DNA of 64,000 nucleotides from JABFRJ01 sp963847145 (lineage in GTDB: Bacteria; Pseudomonadota; Alphaproteobacteria; Rhizobiales; Hyphomicrobiaceae): assembly GCA_963847145.1 (NCBI GenBank), contig CAWJYN010000007.1, positions 682,001 through 746,000 of the forward strand, in the 5' to 3' direction. Below, piece by piece: positions 32,526 to 41,587 of this stretch. Numbering within the stretch: position 1 is the first letter of the stretch; each line of letters opens with the position of its first letter. The notes beneath the pieces are model-generated. The model was given only the letters and a program-made list of their open reading frames with translations, was not told the DNA's origin and did not search any database. The position numbers and the translations under genes were made by a program.

Positions 32526-32558
32526 AAGGCTGTTGAGCTTCCGGCTCAACGGCCTTTT
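32526..32558 (+). terminator. Intrinsic terminator/attenuator after atpE
   Basis: A 13-bp stem with one G-T pair (AAGGCTGTTGAGC / GCTCAACGGCCTT), loop TTCCG, then TTT, 11 bp after the atpE stop and inside the operon. It could reduce read-through into the b subunits and fit the need for many c copies per complex. Confidence 0.6.
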
Positions 32559-32644
32559 GCATGCTGCAAGAGCCTCGGTGACGTCGCGCTCTGGCGCGGC
32601 TTTGCCTTTTCTATCTGCTGATACGTCCGGCGAGCGGTACATTC

Positions 32645-33269
32645 ATGGCTTCTCCTCCAGCAACTACGACGAAGACGGGTGGTGCCGCTGCGGCGCCGGC
32701 CACTGGTCATGCCGACCGGCCACAGTGCCGCAACACAGGCGACCGTCGGCGTCTCTGACAACGGCAAAGGTGCTGGTGGTGCGTTCCCGCCCTTCGACAA
32801 ATCGAGCTTCGGTGGCCAGCTCATTTGGCTCGCGCTGACGTTCGGATTTCTTTATTGGGCGCTCTCCAAACACTTGTTGCCCCGCCTCAGTGGCGTGATT
32901 GAGCATCGCGCTGACGGTATCCGCGCCGATCTCGCCGAGGCCGAGCACCTCAAGACTGAAACTGAGAACGCCCTCAAAGCTTACGAGCATGCTCTCTCCA
33001 CTGCAAAAGCGAACGCCTCTGGCATCGCCAAGACGCAGCGCGATGCGCTGACCGCTGAAACGGATCGTGAGAAGGCCACAGTTGACGCGCAGATGGCTGC
33101 CAAGATCGCAGATGCTGAAAAGCGCATTCAGGCTGGCAAGAAAACCGCCCTCGCTGCCGTCAGCACCGTCGCTGGTGACACCGTCGGCGAGATTGTGGCC
33201 AAGTTGACCGGTCAGTCTGTGTCGCGAGACGAGATCACGCGTGCTGTCGCTGCCGTAACTGCGAAATAA
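32645..33269 (+). CDS. atpG: ATP synthase F0 subunit b', with apparent frameshift in the N-terminal linker
   Basis: The main part (from 32709) has GGQLIWLALTFGFLYWALSK as membrane helix followed by a long charged helix (AEAEHLKTETENALKAYEHA onward), the peripheral-stalk b' subunit. ATG 32709 lacks a ribosome-binding site. ATG 32645, one frame off, gives ASPPATTTKTGGAAAAPATG, a typical Pro/Ala/Thr-rich b' N-terminus, and joins GHSAATQATVG if one base in GACCGGCC is removed. So the gene probably starts at 32645 and carries a second one-base insertion close to that in atpE. Confidence 0.88.
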
Positions 33270-33278
33270 GGGCACACC

Positions 33279-33788
33279 ATGATCCTTCTGGCCGCCAATG
33301 CGCCGTTCTGGGACAATCCCGTTTTCTGGGTTGCCGTTTCGTTTGCAATCCTTATTGCTTTTGCTCTCAAGCAAGGCGTTGTCGGTGGATTGACGAAGTC
33401 GCTGGACGACCGTGCCGCCGGCATCCGTGCCGAGATCGCCGAGGCCCGCAAGCTTCGTGAAGAGGCGCAAGCCTTACTGGAAGACAGTAAGCGTAAGCAC
33501 GCAGCCGCCAATGACGAAGCTGCAGCCATCGTGGCGAGTGCCAGGCAGGAGGCCGAGGCGTTGGCAGGCGAAACCCGCCGCCAGTTGAAAGAGGGTGTCG
33601 AGCGGCGCACCAAGCAGGCCGAAGAAAAGATCGCCCGCGCGGAAGCTCAGGCCGTGGCTGAAGTCCGCGCCACGTCGGTCGATCTGGCCGTTGCCGCCGC
33701 AGAGCATCTTATGGCCGCTAAGTCGGGTGCCACGGGTGGCGGCCTGATTGACCAGGGTATTCGCGACCTCAAAGGCCGCTTGAACTGA
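33279..33788 (+). CDS. atpF: ATP synthase F0 subunit b
   Basis: The 169-residue protein starts MILLAANAPFWDNPVFWVAV with one N-terminal membrane helix, then a long helix (LDDRAAGIRAEIAEARKLRE, RRQLKEGVERRTKQAEEKIA) that forms the stalk with b'. It begins 9 bp after the b' stop. It closes the F0 operon; F1 genes are not in the window. Confidence 0.95.
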   Translation: MILLAANAPFWDNPVFWVAVSFAILIAFALKQGVVGGLTKSLDDRAAGIRAEIAEARKLREEAQALLEDSKRKHAAANDEAAAIVASARQEAEALAGETRRQLKEGVERRTKQAEEKIARAEAQAVAEVRATSVDLAVAAAEHLMAAKSGATGGGLIDQGIRDLKGRLN

Positions 33789-34044
33789 CCTCGCCGGCCT
33801 GCCGCCGAGTCCTTTGCTGACCGTTCAAAAGCATCGGCCTGCCCGGTGTTTTTTGTGGTCCAGCGCGCTCGGTTGGCAGCGCACTATGCGGTTGCTAGCC
33901 TGCAAGCTACCAAAAATTAACCGGAATTGTGAGGCTAGGCTTTCACCGAGGGGTGGAATCTGGGTTATTTTGTGCTGTGATCTCCGGAGGCGTAACATCG
34001 GAGCGAGCCACACCGGTCGATCCGGGGTGCAACCAGGAGGCGTC

Positions 34045-34716
34045 GTGAGCCGCGCCTTGAAATGGGCCAGTGTCGGATTGGGCGGGATCCTGGTGGTCTT
34101 TTGCGCCGGATTCATTGCTTTCGTCGTGACCATGTCGCGCTACGACCAGCACGCGCCGCCCTCCCGGGGTGACGCAGTTGTCGTGCTGACCGGCGGCGAA
34201 CTCCGCGTCCGCGAGGGCTTGAAGTTGTTCGCGCAAGGTGCCGGACGCCGCCTCCTAATCTCCGGTGTCAATCGCGCGACGACTAAGGATGATCTGCGCC
34301 GCCGCTCCGGCGTGCAGGGTTTGCTGTTCGATTGCTGTGTCGATGTCGGCTATGTGGCGCTCGATACCGTCGGCAACGCCACAGAAACCCAGCAATGGCT
34401 AAGGACATGGGGCTTCCGTCGCCTCGTGGTCGTCACCTCCAACTACCACATGCCGCGCAGCCTGATGGAACTCGGCCGGGCCCTGCCCTCCATCGAGCTG
34501 GTGCCGCACGCGGTCATATCGCTGCACTATCAAAGTGATGAATGGTGGAAGCATCCGAGTGCCATCAAGCTCGTCGTGACTGAGTATATCAAGTTCCTGC
34601 CCGCCGCCGCCCGCTGGGCTGTCGGCCGTGCTTTTGCCCCACAATCCCTACCAGCGCTTCCACCCGCCTACGAACGTGGGGTAGAAGCTAAGCCGCGACA
34701 GCTGACGGGGCTTTGA
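34045..34716 (+). CDS. YdcF/ElyC-like DUF218 membrane protein
   Basis: GTG 34045 has a perfect AGGAGG 6 bases upstream; the longer frame upstream is not coding. One N-terminal helix (VGLGGILVVFCAGFIAFVVT) is followed by a periplasmic DUF218 domain: GDAVVVLTGGELRVREGLKL, LLISGVNRATTKDDL, ATETQQWLRTWGFRRLVVVT and SNYHMPRSLMEL. ElyC-type proteins act in envelope and lipid-carrier homeostasis. In Alphaproteobacteria this gene commonly precedes plsC, as here (45 bp gap). Confidence 0.87.
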   Translation: MSRALKWASVGLGGILVVFCAGFIAFVVTMSRYDQHAPPSRGDAVVVLTGGELRVREGLKLFAQGAGRRLLISGVNRATTKDDLRRRSGVQGLLFDCCVDVGYVALDTVGNATETQQWLRTWGFRRLVVVTSNYHMPRSLMELGRALPSIELVPHAVISLHYQSDEWWKHPSAIKLVVTEYIKFLPAAARWAVGRAFAPQSLPALPPAYERGVEAKPRQLTGL

Positions 34717-34761
34717 GGTCTTGAAGCCCTGCGCGCAACGCTGTCAGCTTCCGGATAGACC

Positions 34762-35529
34762 ATGCTCAGATCGCTCGTTTACGCCGTCGCCTTCTATCTG
34801 ACGACGATCCTGATGCTGGTTGGAGGCATCTGGCTGCTCGTCGCACCGCGCAGTTGGGCAATGGCCGGTCTCGCGCTGCACGGCCGCATCTGCACGTGGT
34901 TGCTGGGCGTGATCTGTGGCACCCGTCTCGAGGTCCGCGGCCGCGACAAGCTCCCCCAAGGTGCCTATCTCGCCGTCTGCAAGCACCAGTCCGCCTGGGA
35001 TACGTTCGCGCTCATTCCGCTGTTTCGCGATCCAGCGATTGTCGCAAAAGCCGAATTGAAGTGGATCCCCCTCTACGGCTGGTTCTGTCAGAAATTTGAG
35101 CACATCTTGGTCGAACGTACGCGCGCGGCCTTGTCACTCAAGAAGATGCTAGCCGACGCGCGCATACAGACCGCCGCTGGACGCGAGATTGTGATCTTCC
35201 CGGAAGGTACGCGAACCGTTCCAGGTGCCACACCAGACTATAAACCCGGCTACGTCGCGCTTTACGAAGGCCTCGGCGTGCCCTGCGTGCCCGTGGCGCT
35301 CAACTCCGGCCTCTACTGGCCGCGGCGCACCTGGCGGCGTTATCCCGGTACCATCGTCGTTGAATTCCTCGAGCCCATTCCAGCCGGCAGGCCGCGCGCT
35401 GAGTTCCGCCGCATTGTCGAGAACCGTATCGAAACCGCCTGCGCGCATCTCATCGCAGAAGCGTCGGCCCAGCCACAGGCGCCGCCGATGCCTGTTGCCA
35501 GTGCCGTCAGCCGTAACGGCCGTGCCTAA
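34762..35529 (+). CDS. plsC: 1-acyl-sn-glycerol-3-phosphate acyltransferase
   Basis: The 255-residue inner-membrane enzyme acylates lysophosphatidate to phosphatidate in phospholipid synthesis. Motif I His-x4-Asp is HQSAWD (about residue 75), motif III is FPEGTRT, and motif IV is CVPVALNSG. An N-terminal membrane hairpin precedes the catalytic domain. It follows the YdcF-like gene in one probable operon. Confidence 0.93.
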   Translation: MLRSLVYAVAFYLTTILMLVGGIWLLVAPRSWAMAGLALHGRICTWLLGVICGTRLEVRGRDKLPQGAYLAVCKHQSAWDTFALIPLFRDPAIVAKAELKWIPLYGWFCQKFEHILVERTRAALSLKKMLADARIQTAAGREIVIFPEGTRTVPGATPDYKPGYVALYEGLGVPCVPVALNSGLYWPRRTWRRYPGTIVVEFLEPIPAGRPRAEFRRIVENRIETACAHLIAEASAQPQAPPMPVASAVSRNGRA

Positions 35530-35657
35530 AGCGAAACTGGCCAAATAGATCAAACAAAGAACTTAAAGAGAACTTATTGTTGACACGGGGTGTTTCAGAG
35601 AGTATTTTCGAGGCGGGGCGTGTAGAGTTCTGCGTTCAACAAGGTTTTGGTCCGTCG

Positions 35658-38135
35658 ATGTCTGTTTTTGATTCAGCGTCCGTCAGCTGGCCAGCGATTT
35701 CAGCTGAAATCTGGGACATGAAGTATCGTCTCAAAGCAGCCGACGGCACCGTCATTGACCAGACTTTTGCTGACACGGTCGCTCGTGTCGCCGATGCCAT
35801 CGCGGCCGCTGAGAAGCCGAAGCAGCGCGCCCGTTGGGCCGGCGCTTATCGGGATGCGCTGGGCGCGCGGGAGTTCGTGCCGGGTGGGCGCATTTTGGCT
35901 GGCGCCGGTGCCGGCCGTAACGTGACGCTGTTCAATTGCTTCGTCATGGGCCGCATCGAGGACGACCTTGGTGCCATCTTCGATGGGGTGAAAGAAGCCG
36001 CGCTGACCATGCAGGCGGGCGGCGGCATCGGGCACGATTTTTCGACGCTCCGGCCCAATGGTGCGTTGGTGCGTAGCATTGGTGCCGATGCCTCGGGCCC
36101 CATCGCCTTTATGGATGTGTGGGATGCCATGTGCCGCAGCGTTATGTCGGCTGGCCATCGCCGTGGGGCCATGATGGCGACGCTGCGCTGCGATCACCCC
36201 GACATCGAGACCTTCATCGACGCCAAGCGCGATCCCAAGCGGCTGCGCAATTTCAATCTCTCTGTTCTCGTGACCGACGCGTTCGTTGCCGCCGTGCAGC
36301 AGGGTGCGCACTGGCCGCTGGTGTTCAATGGGGATGTCTACAAGACCGTTCCCGCTCGCGAGCTGTGGGAGCGTCTGATGCGCGCCACCTACGACGTTGC
36401 TGAACCGGGTGTCATCTTCATTGATCGCGTTAACGGCCAGAATAACCTCGCCTTCTGCGAGACCATCTCGGCGACCAATCCGTGCGGTGAGCAGCCACTA
36501 CCGGCGCACGGCGCGTGTCTGTTGGGTGCACTCAATCTGGCGCGGCTGGTGCGTGCGCCATTCACCCCAGAGGCAGCCCTCGATGAGGATCGCTTGGACG
36601 AACTCGCCGGTGTCGCCACCCGCTTCCTCGACGCCACCATCGATGTGTCACGCTATCCGCTGGCGGCGCAGAAGCGTGAAGCCATGGCCAAGCGCCGCAT
36701 CGGCCTTGGGGTCACTGGTCTCGCCGATGCACTCATCCAGCTTGGCGTGCGCTACGGGTCTGATGAGGCTGTGTGCTTAACGAACCGCTGGCTCGAGCGC
36801 ATCAAGCAGTCCGCTTATGCAACCAGTGCTGCTCTCGCAGTTGAGAAGGGACCATTCCCGCTTTGTGATGCTGCTGCTCTGTTGGAACGTCCGAACTTGA
36901 GATCACTCCCAGACGCACTCCGCGCTCAAATCGCAACAACTGGCCTCCGCAATGGCGTGCTGACCACCATCGCGCCCACTGGCACCACCTCTTTGCTGGC
37001 CGGCAATGTCTCAAGTGGCATCGAACCCGTGTTCGACTTCACCTTCACGCGCAAAGTCCTGCAAGCTGATGGCACGCACCGTGAGGAGCGAGTGGAGGAT
37101 TATGCCCATCGGCTGTTCCGCCACTTGAAGGGCACCGATGTGTGCCTGCCAGACACGTTCGTCAGCGTTTCCGGTCTGACGCCAACCGACCACTTGCGCA
37201 TGCAGGCGGCTGCGCAAGTTCACGTCGACAGCGCCATATCGAAAACCATCAATTGTCCCGAAAGTCTATCGTACGCTGATTTCCAGTCTATTTATCTGGA
37301 AGCCCACGCACTGGGTCTCAAGGGCTGCACCACCTATCGGCCGAACGCGGTGACGGGTTCTGTGCTGTCGCAAGACCAAGGCGGGGTTACGCTGCCACCC
37401 GCCGCAATACCGGCGGCGTCCCCTGCCCTTGCCGCGTCAATTCCGCCTGCAGATGAGAGCGTCCGGGATGGCCTTCGCGTTGCAGACCGTGCCGCAGCCC
37501 TCACCATCGTGCCGCAAGCGGCCAGCTCCGCCGATGTCATCTACATGTCCAAGCCGCTGGAGCGCGAGCCCGTGCTTGCCGGCTTTACCTACAAACTCAA
37601 GTGGCCGCGCAGCGAGCACGCGATCTACATCACCATCAACGATACTGAGCACGACGGCCGCCGGCGGCCGTTCGAAATCTTCGTCAACTCAAAGAACCTG
37701 GAGCACACCGCCTGGTCGCTGGCGCTCACGCGGATGATTAGCGCCGTGTTCCGTCGTGGTGGCGATGTGGGTTTCGTTGCCGAAGAATTGAAGGCAGTCT
37801 TCGATCCGCAGGGTGGTGGCTGGATGGACGGCCGTTACGTGCCGAGCGTGCAGGCCGCCATCGGCAATGTCATCGACGAACATTTGCGGCGGATTTCAGC
37901 GGTGACGCTGCGCCCAGCCATGGTGCAGAGAGAGGTGGCGGCGTCGCTGTCTGGGGCTGACGCCGGTCAGCCGTCAGTCAACAGTGATGCGCCAACGGAG
38001 GGTCGCAATGCGAGCCGCTCCAGCAGCACCACCGCTGATGCGGCCACCTTCTGCCCCAAGTGTCAGCAACCCACCTACGTGCGCGAGAGCGGCTGTTCCA
38101 CCTGCCGCACGTGCGGTTTTTCAAAGTGCGACTGA
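35658..38135 (+). CDS. nrdJ: Adenosylcobalamin-dependent ribonucleotide reductase (class II)
   Basis: ATG 35658 (MSVFDSASVSWPAISAEIWD) is preferred to TTG 35577. The 825-residue protein has FVPGGRILAGAGAGRNVTLF with the first redox Cys nearby, catalytic NPCGEQ (about 273) with the thiyl Cys and Glu, APTGTTSLLAGNVSSGIEPV, and a C-terminal zinc-ribbon-like CPKCQQ and CSTCRTCGFSKCD that also supplies the re-reducing Cys pair. It turns ribonucleotides to deoxyribonucleotides with vitamin B12 and needs no oxygen. Class II enzymes are often the main RNR in Hyphomicrobiales. I saw no clear B12 riboswitch in the 130 bp upstream. Confidence 0.95.
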   Translation: MSVFDSASVSWPAISAEIWDMKYRLKAADGTVIDQTFADTVARVADAIAAAEKPKQRARWAGAYRDALGAREFVPGGRILAGAGAGRNVTLFNCFVMGRIEDDLGAIFDGVKEAALTMQAGGGIGHDFSTLRPNGALVRSIGADASGPIAFMDVWDAMCRSVMSAGHRRGAMMATLRCDHPDIETFIDAKRDPKRLRNFNLSVLVTDAFVAAVQQGAHWPLVFNGDVYKTVPARELWERLMRATYDVAEPGVIFIDRVNGQNNLAFCETISATNPCGEQPLPAHGACLLGALNLARLVRAPFTPEAALDEDRLDELAGVATRFLDATIDVSRYPLAAQKREAMAKRRIGLGVTGLADALIQLGVRYGSDEAVCLTNRWLERIKQSAYATSAALAVEKGPFPLCDAAALLERPNLRSLPDALRAQIATTGLRNGVLTTIAPTGTTSLLAGNVSSGIEPVFDFTFTRKVLQADGTHREERVEDYAHRLFRHLKGTDVCLPDTFVSVSGLTPTDHLRMQAAAQVHVDSAISKTINCPESLSYADFQSIYLEAHALGLKGCTTYRPNAVTGSVLSQDQGGVTLPPAAIPAASPALAASIPPADESVRDGLRVADRAAALTIVPQAASSADVIYMSKPLEREPVLAGFTYKLKWPRSEHAIYITINDTEHDGRRRPFEIFVNSKNLEHTAWSLALTRMISAVFRRGGDVGFVAEELKAVFDPQGGGWMDGRYVPSVQAAIGNVIDEHLRRISAVTLRPAMVQREVAASLSGADAGQPSVNSDAPTEGRNASRSSSTTADAATFCPKCQQPTYVRESGCSTCRTCGFSKCD

Positions 38136-38298
38136 GCAGATCAGCGCGGTCCAGATCACCCGCCGTGCTCGTGTGGTGTGCGTAAACGTACGCATGTCGG
38201 CCCTGCTGCAGGGCAACAGCGCTGGGCCAGTAAGGCTCCACAATCAAGGCAGCGTGCTCGCAAGTGCGGGGAACTAAGTGGCTGACGAAAACACACAG

Positions 38299-38323
38299 CG
38301 CGCAGCAAAGTCTTGCTACGCGC
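38299..38323. terminator. Hairpin between nrdJ and the convergent protease gene
   Basis: Stem GCGCG-c-AGCAA / TTGCT-a-CGCGC with loop AGTC, 10 paired bases with one mismatch. It lies 164 bp after the nrdJ stop and 53 bp before the end of the convergent M48 gene, so it may serve either. There is no long T-run. Confidence 0.45.
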
Positions 38324-38375
38324 TCTGAAGGTTGTCGTTTGATTTCATCGCCACGCGTACCTTGCGCGCTTGAGC

Positions 38376-39227
38376 TTACCGCGTCAGCTTCGCCTTTTCG
38401 TACAAACCGATCACTTCGGGGATGTGATCCTTGATCACTTTGATGCGAGTCTCACCGGACGGATGCGTCGACATCCACTGCGGCGGCGCGCCTTGCGATG
38501 CTTTGCTCATCTTCTGCCACAAGGTGATGCCCGCGCGTGGATCGTAGCCCGCGCGTGCCGCAAGCTCCAGCCCGATCAAATCCGCCTGCGTCTCGTCATT
38601 GCGGCTGAATTTCAGCGATGCCAGTGATCCAGCACCCGCGCCGACAATGTCTCCGAGCTGGCCAAACAACAGACCCGCTACTGCCCGGCCGGCACCGAGC
38701 GCCATTTGTTTGCCAGCGCGCACGCGTGCGTGTTCATAAAGCGCGTGCCCGATCTCGTGGCCCATCACCATCGCGGCCTCGTCGTCGGTCAGCTGCAGTT
38801 TCTGCAGAATGCCGGTGAAGACAGCGATTTTGCCACCCGGCATGCAGAACGCGTTGATCTGGGGGCTGTCGAGAACGTTGATCTCCCACCTCCAGTCCTT
38901 GGCGCGCTCGTTGAATTTGTTGGCGTGCGGCAGCAGCCGCTGCGCAATGGCCCGCATTCGCTGGGTTTGCGGGTGTTCGGGACCGAGCAGTGAACGCTTA
39001 CTCGCCGCCTGGCGCGTCATTTCCTCGTATTGAACGGTTGACTGCTGCTCGATCGTACCAGCCGAAACCGCATAGCGGAAAACTGACTTGTTGGAGATGA
39101 CGACGCCGTCCGGTTCTTTGGCGTTGGCCGGTAGCCCCGTAATTTGCCCACTGACCAACACCGCCGCCAGCACGACGCCAGTGATCCAGACTTTACGGAC
39201 GCCGACATTTCTCACGACCAACCCCAT
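38376..39227 (-). CDS. M48 family metalloprotease, exported
   Basis: ATG 39227 has GGGAG 8 bases upstream. The first 36 residues form a signal peptide or anchor (VWITGVVLAAVLVSGQITGL). Zinc motif HEIGHALYEHAR (His157, Glu158, His161), third ligand Glu in DETQADLIGLELAARAGYDP, and the family end WMSTHPSGETRIKVI are present. It is a LoiP/BepA-like periplasmic protease acting in outer-membrane protein quality control. Monocistronic by its context. Confidence 0.9.
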   Translation of the reverse strand: MGLVVRNVGVRKVWITGVVLAAVLVSGQITGLPANAKEPDGVVISNKSVFRYAVSAGTIEQQSTVQYEEMTRQAASKRSLLGPEHPQTQRMRAIAQRLLPHANKFNERAKDWRWEINVLDSPQINAFCMPGGKIAVFTGILQKLQLTDDEAAMVMGHEIGHALYEHARVRAGKQMALGAGRAVAGLLFGQLGDIVGAGAGSLASLKFSRNDETQADLIGLELAARAGYDPRAGITLWQKMSKASQGAPPQWMSTHPSGETRIKVIKDHIPEVIGLYEKAKLTR

Positions 39228-39566
39228 CACTGATCTCCCGTTTGGCCGTGGTGACGACTGCCACCCTACAGCCACGTTCTTGGCCTGACTTTCCGGCGGA
39301 ATGATAGCAGACTTGCCCATCGGCAGGCGAGAGGCGTCGCGCGGCGTTTCTGGTTGTGCCAGGCTGAGGCGACATGGCACGCGGTCTGCTGGCACATTCT
39401 GGCAGACGAAAGGCGTGCTGACCCCATAGACTGTGCGCGGAATCCTTACGTTCTTTTAGCGCACTGCCGTCAACGGGCGGCCTCGCGCGGCGGCCGGCTC
39501 TCCGCGCGGGGATTTTGCAACGGTTTCTGTGCCGGATTTACGTTCATCGCCAGGGTACCACCATCT

Positions 39567-40751
39567 ATGAGCGGATCTCCAGCCCAAGCCCGGATCGCCG
39601 GATCGATCACGGAAATCGATGCCGCGGTATGGGACAGCCTCGCCAACCCTGATCCGGCCACGTCCAATCCATTTCTGACCCATCGTTTTCTACTCGCCCT
39701 GGAAGACGCCGGCACTGTCGGCAACCGCACCGGCTGGACGCCGCAACACATCGTCCTGGAGCGCGGCGGGACCGTTATCGGCGTGGCGCCAGCCTACATC
39801 AAGACCCACAGTCAAGGTGAATACGTCTTCGACCACGGCTGGGGCGATGCCTACCAGCGCGCTGGCGGGCAGTACTATCCGAAGCTGCAGATCGCAGTGC
39901 CGTTTACGCCGGTGCCGGGCCCGCGGTTTCTCGCCGGTAACGGCCCCGATGCGGCAGTAAACCAGGCTCTGTTGGCGGAAGCCGCCATCGAGGTTGCCCG
40001 ACACCTCAAGGTTTCATCATTGCACGCCACATTTGTCGACCAAGCCGCGTGGGATGTTCTCGGTGGTGGCAAACAAGCCCGCTTCCTCCAACGCACGGAT
40101 CAGCAGTTCCACTGGCACAATTCGGGTTACGCCACGTTCGACGACTTCCTCGCCGCGCTCTCCTCGCGTAAGCGCAAGACCATCCGCAAAGAGCGCGAGA
40201 CGGCGCTGTCACCTGGGATCACCGTCAAGGCTCTGCGCGGTGCCGACATCACAGAAACCTATTGGGACGCCTTCTTCGTTTTCTATCAGGACACTGGCGC
40301 GCGGAAATGGGGACGCCCCTATCTCAATCGCCGTTTCTTTTCGCTGCTGGGCGAACGCATGGGCGCGGACTGCCTGCTGCTGGTTGCCGAGCGTGGCGGC
40401 AAGCCCATTGCCGGGGCTCTCAATCTCATCGGTGGTGACTGCCTTTATGGCCGCTACTGGGGCTCGACTGAGCAGCACCCCTGCTTGCACTTCGAGCTTT
40501 GCTATTATCAGGCCATCGAATGGGCCATCGCCGCCCGCTTGCCCCGCGTAGAAGCCGGTGCTCAGGGCGATCACAAGCTCGCGCGGGGCTATGTCCCCGT
40601 CGCCACGCACTCGTTGCACTGGATTGCCGATCCCGGCTTCCGCAAAGCGGTCGACCGCTATCTGGGCGAAGAGCGCGCGCATATGATCGAGCAACGCGCC
40701 ATGCTGGCCGAATATGCCCCGTACAAAAAAGTCGTCGAAGAGCAGGATTGA
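39567..40751 (+). CDS. GNAT/FemAB-like N-acetyltransferase (DUF482, COG3146)
   Basis: ATG 39567 gives 394 residues. Motifs: TSNPFLTHRFLLALEDAGTV, YVFDHGWGDAYQRAGGQYYP, then GYATFDDFLAALSSRKRKTI, YQDTGARKWGRPYLNRRFF, ALNLIGGDCLYGRYWGSTEQ and CYYQAIEWAIAARLPRVEAG. This is the COG3146 family with a FemAB-like tandem GNAT fold. Its substrate is unknown; relatives modify peptidoglycan precursors. Cytoplasmic, single gene. Confidence 0.85.
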   Translation: MSGSPAQARIAGSITEIDAAVWDSLANPDPATSNPFLTHRFLLALEDAGTVGNRTGWTPQHIVLERGGTVIGVAPAYIKTHSQGEYVFDHGWGDAYQRAGGQYYPKLQIAVPFTPVPGPRFLAGNGPDAAVNQALLAEAAIEVARHLKVSSLHATFVDQAAWDVLGGGKQARFLQRTDQQFHWHNSGYATFDDFLAALSSRKRKTIRKERETALSPGITVKALRGADITETYWDAFFVFYQDTGARKWGRPYLNRRFFSLLGERMGADCLLLVAERGGKPIAGALNLIGGDCLYGRYWGSTEQHPCLHFELCYYQAIEWAIAARLPRVEAGAQGDHKLARGYVPVATHSLHWIADPGFRKAVDRYLGEERAHMIEQRAMLAEYAPYKKVVEEQD

Positions 40752-40877
40752 TGCTGCCTTATCGGCCGCGCGATTCATCGCAAATCAGATGGTCATGGCG
40801 GTCGCGACCTAGTTATGCGACATTATGGCGCGATTCGGCGGAGGGCCAAGTCGTCAACTGACTTGGAAGGACATCCC

Positions 40878-41168
40878 ATGAATTTTCTCATCCCGATAAT
40901 CATGCAGGCACTTGGCGGCGCGGCCGGTGGCAATCTGCTCGGCTCCGTCGTTAAAGGCGCGAGCATGGGCACCACCGGCAACACCATCGCTGGCGCTCTC
41001 GGCGGCGCGATCGGCATGCCGGTTTTGGGGTCGCTGATCCCTGCGCTTGGCTCGATGGCTGGCGGTGGCATGGATATCGGCTCGATCCTTGGCAATCTCG
41101 TCGGCGGCGGTGTCATGGGCGGTGTCGTACAGTTGGTCGTTGGGCTCATCAAGAACCGCATGGCTTGA
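40878..41168 (+). CDS. Small glycine-rich hydrophobic protein
   Basis: ATG 40878 follows GGAAGGA. The 96 residues are almost all Gly, Ala, Leu, Ile, Val and Met: FLIPIIMQALGGAAGGNLLG, TIAGALGGAIGMPVLGSLIP, ILGNLVGGGVMGGVVQLVVG. The repeated GxxxG spacing is a glycine-zipper pattern of membrane-inserting or self-associating peptides. The family occurs widely in Rhizobiales without a known role. A strong hairpin follows the stop. Confidence 0.7.
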   Translation: MNFLIPIIMQALGGAAGGNLLGSVVKGASMGTTGNTIAGALGGAIGMPVLGSLIPALGSMAGGGMDIGSILGNLVGGGVMGGVVQLVVGLIKNRMA

Positions 41169-41180
41169 TTGCAGGCGCTT

Positions 41181-41208
41181 GAAGCGGCTGGACGTGTCCA
41201 GCCGCTTC
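41181..41208 (+). terminator. Strong hairpin after the glycine-rich gene
   Basis: A perfect 12-bp stem GAAGCGGCTGGA / TCCAGCCGCTTC with loop CGTG starts 12 bp after the stop and is followed by GTTACCTTGTT. It is a likely intrinsic terminator. Confidence 0.65.
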
Positions 41209-41249
41209 GTTACCTTGTTGCCCGTGTCTCACACTGGCGGGTTGTTTCC

Positions 41250-41576
41250 ATGATCTTCGACCATCGCACCTACGTCTGCAGATTCGGCACTGTACCGGCA
41301 CACTTTGCCCTCTATGAAAAAATGGGCATGGCTTGCCAGAAGCGGCATCTGGGTGAGCCGGTATTTTATGCCTCCACCGAAGTCGGTGACATCAATTCGT
41401 TCGTGCATATCTGGGCCTACAAGGATCTTGCTGATCGCACCGCCCGCCGAGCAGCCATGTATGCTGATCCCGATTGGCAGGCTTTCGTGAAGGCGGCGCG
41501 CGAGCTCGGCGCCATTATTGCTCAGCAGAACAGCATTTTAGTGCCAGCACCGTTCTTCAAACTGCCAGGGCGCTAG
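41250..41576 (+). CDS. NIPSNAP family protein
   Basis: The 108-residue protein starts MIFDHRTYVCRFGTVPAHFA and has VGDINSFVHIWAYKDLADRT and MYADPDWQAFVKAARELGAI, the ferredoxin-like alpha-beta fold of NIPSNAP. The biochemical role is unknown; bacterial members often lie with catabolic enzymes. Convergent with mbfA, 11 bp apart. Confidence 0.85.
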   Translation: MIFDHRTYVCRFGTVPAHFALYEKMGMACQKRHLGEPVFYASTEVGDINSFVHIWAYKDLADRTARRAAMYADPDWQAFVKAARELGAIIAQQNSILVPAPFFKLPGR

Positions 41577-41587
41577 ACCGAAACAAC

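Noticed and set aside
35530..35657. A cobalamin riboswitch before nrdJ
   Set aside because: The 128 bp are too short and I found no B12-box-like sequence.
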